Source: Diphasiastrum complanatum
Taxonomy: Eukaryota > Streptophyta > Lycopodiopsida > Lycopodiales > Lycopodiaceae
Direction: 5' to 3'
Assembly: GCA_029204225.1 (NCBI GenBank)
Contig: CM055097.1
Span: 74,110,973 to 74,174,972, forward strand
DNA: 64,000 nt
Of this stretch, positions 34,382-45,965 are shown in pieces; positions within the stretch are counted from its first letter, which is position 1; the number at the start of each line of letters is the position of its first letter. Both the position numbers and the translations under genes were made by a program. The notes beneath the pieces were generated by a model. That model worked only from the letters and a program-made list of their open reading frames with translations, did no database searches and was not told where the DNA came from.

Positions 34382-34800
34382 CACTATCTGATTCGTCATA
34401 AGTTGTTGATGACCAATCATCATAAACTTTAGTGGGCTTTACATGGCCAATTGAGTCAATAGTGACTCGTTTGTCGTTATTGCCAAAGGTGATTTTGCTA
34501 CGCTTCCAATCTTGGACAATGTTGGCCATCTGAACCAGGGTGTGCCATGAAGGAGTTTATATGTATTTGCATCATCTGGAAAATCAACAATGATGCAATC
34601 AATGGTAAATTTGACACCTGCAATACGTACTGGTATATTTGATAAGTGACCTGCAGAATCTATGACTCGCTGATCGGCCATACGAAGTTTGTAACGTGGT
34701 TGGAATTCCTTCCACAATTGTTGTTGCAAAAATTGCGGATATATTTTCCGCAATTTTTTTTTGCACAAATTGCGAAAAAAATTGGAAAAATTCATTTTCG
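34382..34800 (-). mobile_element. Gypsy element, 5' part: protease region
   Basis: The minus-strand frame (34,795-34,439) has VIDSAGHLSNIPVRIAGVKF, then IDCIIVDFPDDANTY and LLHGTPWF, the end of a gypsy aspartic protease (ILGRPWL-type motif degraded to LHGTPWF). It continues, across the copia insertion, into the fragment at 28,417-27,116. The region upstream of the protease runs into an A+T-rich array. Confidence 0.7.
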
Positions 34801-35090
34801 CAATTTTTTTTTCAAAAGTGTCAAAAAAATTGCAGAAAATAAATCCACAGTATAAAATAAATTGCGGATTTATTTTTCGTAACTTTTATACACTATTTTG
34901 AAAAAAAAATTACGAAAATGAATTTTCACAACTGTTTTGACAATTTTTGCCAAAAAATTGCGAATAAATATCTGCAATTTGTTCGCCAAAATTGCAGGAA
35001 ATATCACCAATACAATTGCAAAAATGTCCCCAAGTTTTTATCCAAAATTACAGATTTAGTTTGCAATTTTTGGGCAGTCTCGACTATTGT
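34735..35090. repeat. A+T-rich array of GCAATTTTTTTC/GAAAAAAATTGC units
   Basis: Direct and inverted copies of TTGCGAAAA and TTTTTGCAAATT-type blocks follow each other with little else, so the strand can fold into many short hairpins. The same theme forms the array at 40.3 kb. Confidence 0.7.
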
Positions 35091-35980
35091 GGAGACAAAT
35101 TCTGGTTAAAATTACAAAAATAAATAATTGACCTTGTACATTTCATATAACCTTGTAGTGTAAACCGTTGTGGAGCTTGATGTGCAAACAATTGATGGTG
35201 CGAGGCTTCATGGATTCCATAGCATAAAGCTAGGGATTCAATCCGAGTCCTTACTAGAAAATGCAACACATTTAAAAGTTAACAAGGGGTCTCAATCTCT
35301 ATATATCTTAGCGTAGTTTGTCAATTTGTCAGCTAGTTATAAGGACCCAGATTGAACCCCTTTTTGCTCAACATGTACAATATCTCTATGTAAGGAATCC
35401 AACAATCACAGTTCCATATTCAAGTATGCATACAAACTATCTCTATTGCAAACATTTGGAACAACTCTTAGATAGCCTACACATATCGATCACTTATAAT
35501 TAGTACGATTAAAGGACTTCAGTCCAAAATTAAAGCAGCAAACCACCCAATCAAATGGACCAAAAGAGAGAAAAATTTCTCATACACAATAAGGTGAATA
35601 CAAGACTCGATTGCATTTCAAATTTCCTATTAAAATACATCATGTCAAGTGTCTTATACAATCTCTTAAAATAAAAACTATAAAGGCAATTTAGGCCTTC
35701 AATAATGCTATGATCAAAATCGTATAAAATGTTACACTTGTTATGTTGCAATTTCTTGATAGCTGAAGACTTCAAAACTCTTCAAAATCTGATTTCTGCA
35801 TTCAGGAGCAAAGCTCGAGCCAATATTTACATCATGAAAGAAAAATTATGTATGAATAGCTTTCGAAAGCCAAATAACTTCAGAATCTTTTGAGTCCCCC
35901 ACAGTTTTAAACTCTTTACATGACCTTAATAATAGGGCATTCCCTCGAATCACATGTTGTAATTTAACACACCAAAACCC
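35091..35980. other. No gene recognised
   Basis: A+T-rich, no coding signal on either strand that I can name. Confidence 0.5.
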
Positions 35981-36599
35981 TACACCCAGTGCTTCCCCAT
36001 CTTGCTCAAAACAATCCCAGTACCAACTACTTCGTTCCGAATGCTCAATATGTTAACTCTCTGCATATACTTACGAGATACTAATAATGAATACATAAAA
36101 CAAATAATAACATATTTATGAGATATTATATACCTCGAACTCCTTTGGTTTAGCACTTTTTTTGTTCTCTCTCTTTGATGGTATGATCTCCTTCTGAAAA
36201 CGTTTAGAACTAGCAAATTTTAAAAAACGCAGACAATTTCCTCGTGCTTAGCATTCTCTCTCTCAATCCATATCATAGTCCTAAAATTCAATAACACTTA
36301 ACAACAGATGGCCAACTATACAAATTTGCACTTACCAGAGAAATTTGTTTAGAAGAGCCTACCTTCGAGCATAAAGTTGACTCTCTACTTCTCTTAGAAA
36401 AGAGGCTCTTTCTGGTTGGCAACTTTCCACTAATTCATTTCGCAAGTAGTATGCAAAAGTTTTGAATATCATCGTAATTGAAAATTTGCGGATTAAGCTA
36501 AAAACAAAGCAAACCTCAAATTTATTAGTTGGATAAGTGACACATGAGCCCAAATCATAACAAAAAAACAATAAATCGAAGGTTAATTTATTGAATGCA

Positions 36600-36709
36600 T
36601 AACTTACACGGGCCACTTGTGAATCAAAACTTTCGATATTTTGGACCATCAGGTTGAACAAATATAACATGAACCAAGCGCAACTATTACAGTCTCTCTG
36701 TTGCGGCAT
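36600..36709 (-). pseudogene. Ulp1 exon D (catalytic Gln and Cys)
   Basis: After a TTCTGTAG acceptor: MPQQRDCNSCAWFMLYLF. PQQ supplies the oxyanion Gln and NSC aligns with the DC of the usual PQQxxxxDCGxF motif, so the catalytic Cys is present while the neighbouring Asp and Gly are Ser and Ala. Donor candidate GTAAGT after VARV. Confidence 0.75.
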
Positions 36710-36796
36710 CTACAGAATGCGCAAGAACAACTTTTTAATTATATGCAAAATAAAAGGATCATTTTGTAAAATACAAAATATAAAATTACTTGAGAT

Positions 36797-36878
36797 TGCT
36801 TCCAAGTCAGCTTGGCCAGTTTTTCTTTCTCTGGATGAGCACTGTGCCACAATGCATTTTCTATTGGCCTGCAATTCA
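36797..36878 (-). pseudogene. Ulp1 exon C
   Basis: After a TTGCAG acceptor the frame reads PIENALWHSAHPEKEKL then AKLTWKQSQ, corresponding in position to the segment between the Asp and the PQQ motif in Ulp1 proteases. Confidence 0.5.
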
Positions 36879-36992
36879 AGTAAACAAAACTTACCCTTAC
36901 ATAATGTACCAACGTATCCATTGGGAACATATATTTGTTTATTTTAGAATGTTAAAAATGAAAAAAAAAAATAAACAAATAAAAGAACAAAA

Positions 36993-37083
36993 TCTTTTGA
37001 TTGTGGAATGCAGTCCACATTTTGAATCCATGTGGACCTCTATGAAAGAAGTCGTCTCAATTATTACCAAGCTCCAATGATTA
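36993..37083 (-). pseudogene. Ulp1 exon B (catalytic His and Asp)
   Basis: Follows a GATACAG acceptor and reads NHWSLVIIETTSFIEVHMDS then KCGLHSTIK. NHWSLVII holds the catalytic His and HMDS the catalytic Asp of C48 peptidases; GLHS is the usual continuation. Confidence 0.75.
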
Positions 37084-37175
37084 CTGTATCAAAAGCATGT
37101 GTAAGTAAAGGTTGATTGTAGTAAGAGCATGAATCAAGAAGAAAAACATGGCTTTAAAATAGTTAATTTGATACA

Positions 37176-37222
37176 TATTGGGCAACAACGGGAATGAAAA
37201 TGTGACTGATATTTGTCCAGCT
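37176..37222 (-). pseudogene. Ulp1 exon A (IFIPV motif)
   Basis: Reads WTNISHIFIPVVAQY, the strand that precedes the catalytic His in Ulp1 proteases (IPVxxxxHW). A GTATCA donor follows. Joining it directly to the next exon gives a stop, so one boundary has been damaged or I mis-assigned it. Confidence 0.55.
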
Positions 37223-38173
37223 CTTATGAATAAAAAATTTCTCCATTGATTCCGATTTGTCAAATCATCTTTTTTTTTTCTTCCATAGCTCTTTGGCAAA
37301 ATAGTGGATTGACGATGCATATTCGATCTTTTTTATTGTTCTGCTCTAAACATAATATGCAAAAATGTGATTCTCTTATATAAGTATATAATGAAATTTA
37401 AGATTTACAGACATGACTATAACCAAATATAAACAACCAGTGTATATGTAGTTCTTACTCCATGCACATTTGCACAAGATCATCTATTGCCCAATCGCTC
37501 CCGAGAAGTTGTGGCAACATGAACCTATGAAACTCATAAGTATCATAATGACAACTTAGTTTTTTTCTTTTCCTCCACATTCAATAAACTACAGAACAAA
37601 AAACTACAATTGGTTAATAATGTTACAAAAACTTTCTTAATAAACATGCACTTATTGAACGATATTTCATGATGTACAGAAACGTAAAAAAATTGGAATA
37701 TAGTAACATTCTCTTTACCTCAATATAGTAGCATCCTCTTGAAAAGAGAATTGCAAAGATACAATCTTGGAGGATAAAGAATCTTTGTTATTTTTGGATG
37801 TTGAAGCAAGTTCCACCTACTCTCCAAATAGTACAATGATTATTTCCAACAAACCTCTTTTCATTTCGAATAAACGACAAACTTAAGAACTAACAAAAAA
37901 CAATGATAACTAGATTCGAAACTTTAGATACCTTTCCGAGTTTTCTATGTGATGTGGTCACATTTTTTTTTTTTCTCTTCGACCATGATGCTTGAAGCAC
38001 ATTGATTTTCAACTACACGGTCTTTCATCTGAAACATTGAAAAAATACACATACAATTCTCTTTAAACATACACGTACGAATCATATAAATGTACATGTG
38101 TACACTTCTAGAAGCAATGGAGTCAAATCTCATCAACCATAGATTTCGGTTGCACTGAGGACAAAGGATCTGG

Positions 38174-38266
38174 CATCATAACATCCACCCCTGCTTGAGC
38201 TTGCTGCGTCACATTCAAGACATCATAACATCCACCCCTGCTTGAGCTTGCTGCTTCACATTCAAG
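38174..38266. repeat. 47-bp tandem duplication
   Basis: The block CATCATAACATCCACCCCTG with its continuation to TTCAAG occurs at 38,174 and again at 38,221 with one mismatch. It lies in the linker part of the pseudogene. Confidence 0.9.
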
Positions 38267-38704
38267 TAACATTAGAAAGTCATGAGAAATTCAACAGTGG
38301 CAAAAGAGTTCAATTAGTAAAAACCTCGATAGCAAGTTCTTTACCTCAGATTACGAATGAGCTAAACATGACTGCCATGGCGTCAGATCCTTCTCTATAA
38401 TAGCACGCTACATGACATACGAAAAAGATTATGAAATTGCTAGAAAACTTATCTCTATCTCTCTAATGAGATCCATACTTTTTATAAGGCTTTCACAATT
38501 TAGAGTATGATATCCCATGCATTGTCTTGTGTGTCTCAAAGTACATGTGTAATAATTAGACTCTTAGAAAGAAGTGAGGTTAAATCTCTTTAATTGTAGA
38601 TAACGGCTGAGTTGAACCCAACTGTTGTAGTGTTGGATACTCCTCTACTGCAACACGCTGCATGATCAAAACTAAGATAAGGAATATATCTCATTCTCTC
38701 ATTT

Positions 38705-38738
<34 letters not shown>
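38705..38738. repeat. (CT)n microsatellite
   Basis: About 34 bases of CT repeats, with a second GA-rich stretch at about 38,780-38,800. Confidence 0.95.
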
Positions 38739-38739
<1 letters not shown>

Positions 38740-38824
38740 GTAGATAGCTAGGACCGTACCAAGTTTCAAAAGAAAGAGATGGAGAGAGAGAGAAAGAAGA
38801 AATGAGAAAGCAAACTAACCTGGG

Positions 38825-39058
38825 ATAAACTTTTCATCATCTTTATCTACATCTGTACAGTCTTTCAGAGTTCTTCTATTTCTTCACTTTGTCTCTCTAT
38901 CTCCTTCCTCATTTCATCTACTTGGGAAGAATACTGCATCTCTTTTCTGTAGACACTTAGGTCTCTTACTCTCTTTCATCCCCGACTATTTTCTTCTAAA
39001 ATTTTCATTACTTTCTCATCGAGGTTTGTTCCTGGCATATTAAAATCTTCGTTCTACA
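38825..39058 (-). pseudogene. Coiled-coil exon of the transposase-Ulp1 gene
   Basis: Bounded by TTTTGTAG and CCCAG/GTTAGT. Encodes an acidic-basic heptad-like stretch (NEDFNMPGTNLDEKVMKILE, then MRKEIERQSEEIEEL) with several in-frame stops. Such a segment commonly links the two domains in this protein class. Confidence 0.5.
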
Positions 39059-39191
39059 AAAAAAAAAAAAAAAAACATAGCTAATCAAATTTACATGCAA
39101 AATCATATACATGTTCATCATTACATTTTATAAAACTAAATGCATTTAAACCATTCAAAAAATATATGTAAATATATCTCATGTCAAAATC

Positions 39192-39520
39192 TCAACCAAA
39201 CTCGTCTGCTTTTAGTTTGCCAAAACCTTTACTAGTATGAGCATCCACATAGATCTCGGCAACAGTTGGAACCCTATTCTTTTCTTGTGCCTGGAAGTTG
39301 GCACTCAACAATAGACAAAAATAAATGACATCATGAAAAAAGAGGTTTCGCATATCGGAGTATACAAATGCAAGTTTTGTTGTATACACACATACCAGTC
39401 TCATATTGATGCCCGCATATCCAGCTCGACCAACATTCGAAATTTTTTGTTGTTTTGCTCTGTTGATCTTGTTTTGTTGATTCGATTTCTAAGCAAATTA
39501 TTGTACACGTATCAAGCAAA
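39192..39520 (-). pseudogene. Transposase-region exons
   Basis: Two small exons. The upstream one reads NRINKTRSTEQNNKKF and, in the next frame, NVGRAGYAGINMRL; the downstream one (to 39,192) reads EKNRVPTVAEIYVDAHTSKG. The NxxxK...GRxGY and ExxxxxHTxKG patterns resemble plant En/Spm-type transposase proteins. Recognition is from memory of the pattern only. Confidence 0.45.
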
Positions 39521-39870
39521 TGAATAATAAGTCAGTAGTAGGATAAATATATCATGCACTAACTAGAGATGACCAAGCATTCAAGTCAGATTTTGGTTTC
39601 AAACTACATAGATAAAACAAAAATTTGAAATACAACTTGGAAAGTTTCGTTTTTTAAGTATTGACGTAGAAGCTTCCATCTCTTCTTTTCCATCCACTCG
39701 GGACATTTTGGCGTTAAATTTTCTGCCTCTGCATTATCAATGTCGTTCTTAAGTCTCTATTTCAATGAACAAAAACTGGACGACAATTTGTCCTTGAAGT
39801 ACTGTGATAAAAACTGACAATCATATTCTGCCTGTGATATGAAATAAAATTCATCAAACTATCTCTTTCA

Positions 39871-39970
<100 letters not shown>

Positions 39971-39999
39971 ATCTATATAAGATTCAAATAAAAGTAGAG

Positions 40000-40290
40000 C
40001 AGTACCAGCAATGATTGACAAATAGCCTCAATTTGCACCTTTGACAAATCTCTAATTGTTGGATAATGTAGATCCAACTTGGCCTTCATCTACATGAGCA
40101 TGCGCATCCTATCTATTATTACTTTATCGTTGAAGGTGTGCTCAGGGGGATTAGGGAATTGTCTCTTTAAATCATCTATGACCTGGCGCTTCTCAGTGAT
40201 AGGGACAGCCCTCCAATCTCTGAACATATTCCTATCAAATGCCCCATGACAGAGCTCTCTCATATTTCTATGGTCAACATTAGTAGCGTT
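40000..40290 (-). pseudogene. Transposase-region exon (WRAVP motif)
   Basis: The frame reads DRNMFRDWRAVPITEKRQVI and DDLKRQFPNPPEHTF, then further basic helices toward 40,005. W-R-x-[VI]-P followed by K-x-x-[IL]-x-x-x-[FL] is common in Transposase_24-type proteins. Upstream the frame runs into the tandem array at 40.3 kb, so the preceding exon boundary is lost. Confidence 0.5.
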
Positions 40291-40695
40291 GACCATAGCG
40301 TCGGCCAAAAAATTGTAGAAATTTTTTTTTGCGATTTTTGCCATGATGGTAGAAATTGCGAAAAATCTTCCGCAATTTCGTTCGGAATTTGCAACAATTT
40401 TCGCAATTTTTGCCATATCTAAAGATTGCAGAATATTTTTTCGCAGTTTTTTCTGCGATTCCTATCACGACGGGAGAAATTGCAAAAAACTTTTTGCAAT
40501 ATTTTTTGCAATTTCTGCCACAGAAAGTTTTTCGCAATTTCTGCCATGGCCTAAAAATTGCAAAAATTTGTTTCCGCAATTTTGTCTGCAATTTTTATCA
40601 TGACGAGAGAAATTGCGAAAAAATTTCTGCAAAATTTTCGGCAATTTTTGCCGCAAAAATATTTTTTGCAATTTCGGCCATGGCCCTGCAAAAAC
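40291..40695. repeat. ~130-bp tandem repeats of GCAATTT/AAATTGC hairpin units
   Basis: The marker GAGAAATTGC or TAGAAATTGC recurs near 40,350, 40,475 and 40,607, and GCCATGGCC-type blocks recur near 40,412, 40,541 and 40,677, giving a period of about 126-135 bp with three copies. Each unit is itself built of direct and inverted TTGCGAAAAA-like halves. The array separates the two parts of a coding region and its edges are GGCCAAAAAATTG on the left and CAATTTCGGCCATGGCC on the right, roughly inverted. Confidence 0.75.
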
Positions 40696-41641
40696 AGATC
40701 CATAACATCTTTGTCAATTGACCCTCCTTTGATGCTCTTGACTAGTTCCAAATTGCCACCTTTCCTTTTGTGTTGTTGAAGCCCTCTGAGATCAACCTCT
40801 TGATCTTCCTCTTGACCATCAAAGTCATTGAACGAACTTTGTTTTCCAAATCCATTACTTGATTTTTTAGCATGAAAACCATGAGAACCAATATCCACTT
40901 GCATAGCATCATCTACACAAGAAGATTCTCCAAAACATGTGAGTAAAGCAAAGTGAGTCGCTTCCACTTCCTTACCTTTCTCTTGATCATCAAAGATATC
41001 AAGGATATGAATATCTTCAGACCTTAACCTATGGAAATACTCCCTCTCAAACATATGATCTTGATCCAACAAGATCTCATCAATGCTTGATCTCAAACTT
41101 CCACAAAGGTTAGTGAAAACAATGTCATTGGTGGCACCATCATAAATCAAAAGATAGATTCCAAACTTTCCATCCAACATGAAGTAGAGTAGGTGAAGAT
41201 GAGTATCAACCTAATAAATTCAGCCCTCTTGAGTCCAAAAAACCTCAATAAGCTCACCAATGAGATCTCCCTTGCCTTGAAGAAATTGCCTCTCAATTTG
41301 CTCCATGTAGTCTTCTCCAACCAACCTTTTGCCATCTCGATCATGAGTGATCAATTCATAATCATAGAATCCTTTGAGTTGATGAAGAGATGTGATATCC
41401 ATGCCTTGGATCTTCCCAAGAACCATTCTTCCATTGCTCTTTCCTTCATAAGATTCCCTCTTAATGATTGCATCATAAGAAAACAAGTACTTCTATTCAA
41501 TGTTTTAGGTAATGACTCATATGATAATGATTCTTCCTCACTATCATTCACAATGACATCATTCAAAGTACATCTTACTTTGAACTCTTCACATACTTCT
41601 CTTCTTCTTGACTTGTGACTATCCCCCTCACCAAGTCTCAT
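40696..41641 (-). pseudogene. Unrecognised coding-like remnant upstream of the array
   Basis: Three overlapping minus-strand frames (41,641-41,351; 41,486-41,220; 41,180-40,551) give a continuous protein-like reading with two frameshifts: for example LHQLKGFYDYELITHDRDGK, then LIGELIEVFWTQEG, then an acidic Asp/Glu-rich region and QHKRKGGNLELVKSIKGG. Amino-acid composition is coding-like but I recognise no domain. It is upstream of and collinear with the transposase-Ulp1 pseudogene, so it may be its 5' portion or another element. Confidence 0.4.
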
Positions 41642-42130
41642 GATAGAACCATTTGATCTACTTTCAATAAAAAGTTAGTTCAATTTTGGTTTCCATTTGG
41701 TAGTGATTGCTACATTGACTTGTTGCCAATGTTCATAATGTTTAGAGGACCGCACAGATTAGCAACCTACTGATTCATATATAATCAAACCAAGAGCAAC
41801 ACATAATTAGAGAAAAAAACTTACTCTTAACTCCAACCTGAAAAATGTGTGTGCATGTATTAAAAGAAAAAATGTGTGTGCATGTATTAAAAGAAAAAAA
41901 AAAACACTACATACGTATAGAGAATATTTTCCAAGGGCATATTGCGCTTTGAAAATATGTCTTTATTATAGGACGCATATCTCAACCAGTATTCTTATGT
42001 GCCATAAACAAGGCACATGCAATTGATACATAAACAGATTTTAATAACTATTAAGACTAAAAATATGCATCAACTGAAAAATAAATTGGATTTATAATTA
42101 CTAACACTATCCCTTAAGCCCTATTTTATT
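41642..42130. other. No gene recognised
   Basis: A+T-rich. Contains a tandem pair of a ~30-bp unit (AATGTGTGTGCATGTATTAA) at about 41,845-41,900. Confidence 0.5.
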
Positions 42131-42470
42131 TTACATACAAAAAGCTTTTCTCTAAAATTTTTCAAACTTATCATCATTTAAGAATTTTCTGAATATATCA
42201 CCTAGTGATCTTGTATTGTAACGTGATACATTAATCTCATTAGGTAAAAGCATTTCTCTAATAGAATGACATTTCATTTCTATATTCCTAGTACATGCAT
42301 AAAACACGTGACTCTTTGCTAGCCAGATAACACTCTAGCTATCACACTCGATCAAGGTAGGCTTGATTTGAAAAATGCCAATGTCTCCAAAAATCCTACA
42401 TAATCAAGCGTAGCTGAGCATAAAGCCTTATATTCTGCTTTTGTAGTGGATGTTGGAAAAAACGTATTCT
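42130..42470 (-). pseudogene. Copia RNase H fragment
   Basis: On the minus strand: TTKAEYKALCSAT near the right end, then a decayed version of the following RNase H helices. AEYKALC matches the copia TEAEYxAL motif. Confidence 0.55.
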
Positions 42471-42989
42471 TAGACATATACTAATGTATTGAGACATTGA
42501 TCTTTGTTGTTTGAGGTGGATTTTGGCTGAAATCATGGCTGTCACTATACAGGTAGGCAATCTCCACAATGATCAAATTAGCCAGCATAGGTGACTAGCA
42601 TTATTTTGAGTGGTACCACATCAACATGGTAGTTGATAATTTGTCGCTTCGAGTCTGAGTAGGGTTCGTTGGTGTCGAGGGTAACAAGGTTTGTATGTTT
42701 GATTCAACATAGATTGAATCGAACATTCGACTGTGTGTTGATAGTAGACACTCCTTTGATAGTTGGACCTTCCTTGATAGTACTATCGTGTAGGTACCTA
42801 TTTTTTATTCTCATGTATTTTTATGGACTATGTGACAATGCGAGTAAATATACACCAACATGAATGAATCTGTAATCACAATGGGATTTAGGGAGAGAAG
42901 GAATAAATTCAACACCCCACTTAATCTGGATCCATGAATTCCTTGATCTTCAGACTAAGCGATGCACAAAATATGTTGTGTGCACCAAT
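42471..42989. other. No gene recognised
   Basis: No domain or repeat that I can support on either strand. Confidence 0.45.
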
Positions 42990-43250
42990 GATCAATACCT
43001 TGGTGAATACATCTATTGTCATGTTTTGCATTGGACAATACCCTAAGCTTACCTCTATGTTGAGAATCATACTCATGACATAGTGATATTTAATTTCAAC
43101 GTGCTTACTCCTTGAATGATATCTAGGATTAGCTTATAAGACAATGACACTTTGATTATCACATAAAACAAATGTCGGAGCATGCTACTGAATGTCCGAT
43201 AACAGATTTCTCAACAATACCGTTTCTTTGGTTGTTTGAGAAGCAGCAAT
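42990..43250 (-). pseudogene. Copia RNase H fragment
   Basis: Minus-strand reading AKYIAASQTTKETVLLRNLL, then FVLCDNQSVIVL and NPRYHSRSKHVEIKYHYV, a clear copia RNase H C-terminal half (SxAEYxAxxxxxKE, CDNQSAI, NPxxHxRxKHIE), interrupted by stops. Confidence 0.7.
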
Positions 43251-43468
43251 ATACTTTGACAATGTAGAAGAAAGAGTGATAGAGGTTTGCTTAAGACTGT
43301 TACAGAGAAGAAGCATTACTCAGGTTTAAACATGTATTCCCAGCCTATCAGTGGGTAACTCAAATCTGATACTCAGCTACATATGTAACCAGACAAAGCT
43401 CAAGAAGATCAATCTTCAATACAGAGAGCAATCCTACCACTAACTACTAAATCAGAAATCAATCAAGA

Positions 43469-44067
43469 ACCAGATTAACTACTGAAACAAAAAACTAGAT
43501 TCCTAACAGCTTTTTAACAATCTAAGAATCAAGAAACACTCATCACTTGATGCTTAGACTACTCAAGAGCAATCAAGAACTGGGTTGTAAGGGAGTATGC
43601 AAGATCTATACCACAAACCAGCCTATCTAGTTTACTTGAATGCTGATTACCACAAGATTCCACAAACAAGAACTGAATGCTAATCCACAACTAAGCAAGA
43701 AACAAGAAACAAGAACCTAGTTAATCCACAATGCAAAGGAATCAAGCATGCTCATAGAAATCTCACTCAAGAGCATTGCCATGAACAAGGAGCTAAGCTT
43801 ATCATCAAGAACTCGTGGAGGATCCTCTTTATTTGCTCAAGAGAACTTGACAATAAAATCAAAGCTCACTCACAAGAGAGGGGGGCCCTTAAATAAGCAA
43901 GAAGACTGCCCATGTGGAGCCCATGTGGCAATTCCACTAAATTAGAATTACATGTGGAATTTGCCCTTCCACTAAAGGTCACCATCAAAAGGTGGCTCAC
44001 TCTAACTAATTTAAGGGGGGTCTACCTTTATTTACAATGCCTAGGAAACATTACTAGCTCCTACATG
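43469..44067. repeat. ~600-bp direct repeat, left copy
   Basis: Starts ACCAGATTAACTACTGAAAC and ends CTCCTACATG; repeated at 49,158-49,768 in the same orientation with few mismatches. Ends are not TG...CA, so it is not a complete LTR. Non-coding. Confidence 0.85.
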
Positions 44068-44224
44068 GTCTCGGCTACAAAAAAATAAAATTATTGATAC
44101 AAAATTAACCGAGCATTAAAAACAGATGCGTGCGAAGCTTAAACAGCCGATAAAGCCCTTGTCTAAGGAGACATAAATCAAACAATCAGACCAAGCTTCC
44201 ACGTCTGGTAGTGAATAAACTCAA
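44068..44224. other. Spacer before gypsy remnant
   Basis: Short non-coding stretch with no recognisable primer-binding site. Confidence 0.4.
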
Positions 44225-44557
44225 ATGATTCCCAAAGTCTCAGAACATTTTGTGGACCCACCTTTCGATCTTCCACAGAAATTCAAAGACTTTACGTTGG
44301 ATGACATCGTTATCCAGTTACCACAGCCACATCGGGAACCTACACCAAATTCCAATTCCTTTGAAGGACCCGCTAAGACAATTCCACTAAACCTTAAAGA
44401 TCTTGATGAGGACATAGATCGAATGGTTCATGTTGGTGCACATCTGTCATCAACCCAACTCTCTGATCTAGAAACTTTATTACGCAAATACAGGGATGTA
44501 TTTGCATGGAATTATACCGAAATGAAAGAAATCCCCCCTGACATAGTAGTACATTGA
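44225..44557 (+). pseudogene. Gypsy Pol linker before RT
   Basis: Contains LSDLETLLRKYRDVFAWNYT followed by EMKEIPPDIVVH, the conserved stretch that introduces gypsy RT in plants (FAWxxxDMPGIxPxIxxH). A stop (44,555) and frameshift follow. Confidence 0.75.
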
Positions 44558-44573
44558 ATTCCTCTAGAAGACA

Positions 44574-45290
44574 ATGCTAAGCCTGTACCGCAGTAACCCA
44601 GTCTATCATGAGAGGATCGATGAGGATACTAAGAAATTGCTAGATGTTGGCTTCATTTATGAAGTCCAACATACTGATTGGGTATCACCCATTGTGGTTG
44701 TATCCAAGAAAATCGACAAGCTTCGTATATGTGTTGACCTTAAGAACCTTAATGCGGTTACGAAGAAAGATCATTTTCCCTTGCCCTTAACGATCCAAAT
44801 ATTAGAGAAAATGGTAGGAGCTGAAGCCTTCAACTTCTTGAATGGATTCAGCAGCTATTTCCTTGTTCAAATAGCCCCTGAAGATAAACATAAAACAGCT
44901 TTTGCCACAGAGAACGAGGTTTACGCTTATAATGTTATGCCTTTTGGCTTATGTAACGCCCCCTCAACATTCCAACGGGTCATGCAACTGGCCTTTCAAG
45001 ATCTGTTACATCGGGTCGTGGAGATTTATCTCGACGATCTAGGTGTACATTGTTCCGCTGCTACGCACCTAGACGCCTTGGAGAAAATCTTAATTCGCTG
45101 TCATAGGTTCGGCATCTCACTAAACCCTGATAAATGCCAAATATGGGTCACCCACGAGATTGTACTCGGGCATATAATATCAAAGGGCGATATTTCTACC
45201 AACCCGTCAAAAATCAAGGTAATCGTGGACATGCCCCTACCTGCAACAGTGAAGGAAGTATATGTCGGGGGATTGACTTTGTTGGACTAA
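44574..45290 (+). pseudogene. Gypsy reverse transcriptase
   Basis: Has WVSPIVVVSKKIDKLRICVD, FPLPLTIQILEKMVGAEAFN, VMPFGLCNAPSTFQRVM and the catalytic EIYLDDLGVH (YxDD present). Ends at VKEVY and then reads into integrase sequence. The starting ~25 codons are in another frame. Confidence 0.85.
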
Positions 45291-45830
45291 TCAGTCCAGC
45301 AGCAAAACATACCCAAGCTCGATACATCTTCATAGCCACAGATTACGCCACTAAGTGGGTGGAGGCTCAAGCAACGAAGGATGCCAACGCAAAAACAATT
45401 GCACATTTTCTTTACGAAAACAATATTATCCGTTTTGGCTGTCCCATAGACCTTGTTAGTAATCGCGGCACGCATTTTTTTAAATGTTGTCGTTGATAAT
45501 CTCCTATGCCATTACCTTGTCGTTCACAGAAAAAGTACACCATACTATCCTAGGTATAATGGCCAGGCTGAATCAACTAACAAAACAATATGTAAAATTT
45601 TAACCAAGATAGTTCAAACCAGTCGTTCTGATTGGGAAACAAAACTTTTCTCAGCTATCTGGGCTTACCGCACCACCCCAAAGAAAGCCACTGGTTGGGT
45701 TACCCCTTTCCACTTAGTATATGGTCAAGCGGCGGTAATGCCCGTAGAATTCTTAGTACCTTCGCTAAGAGTTACGAAAGCTTTCTCAACAGATCTCTGT
45801 GAAGAGGCTTCAATAGAAAAACAAGTCTAA
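45262..45830 (+). pseudogene. Gypsy integrase
   Basis: GIDFVGLISPAAK and YIFIATDYATKWVEAQATKD contain the first Asp; the second is Asn (LVSNRGTHFF). After a frameshift near 45,480 the frame at 45,453-45,830 has HRKSTPYYPRYNGQAESTNK (third acidic residue Glu in AESTNK) and FSAIWAYRTTPKKATGWVTP. Confidence 0.85.
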
Positions 45831-45965
45831 ACCAGGCTATTTACGTTAGCCCAGTTATGCGAGACAAAACTAATATCTTATCATGCACAACTATTTAACA
45901 AACGATGCCAAAAGGCCTGGCATGACCGTCACCTGCGCAATAAAGATCTACACTTAGGTGACCAG

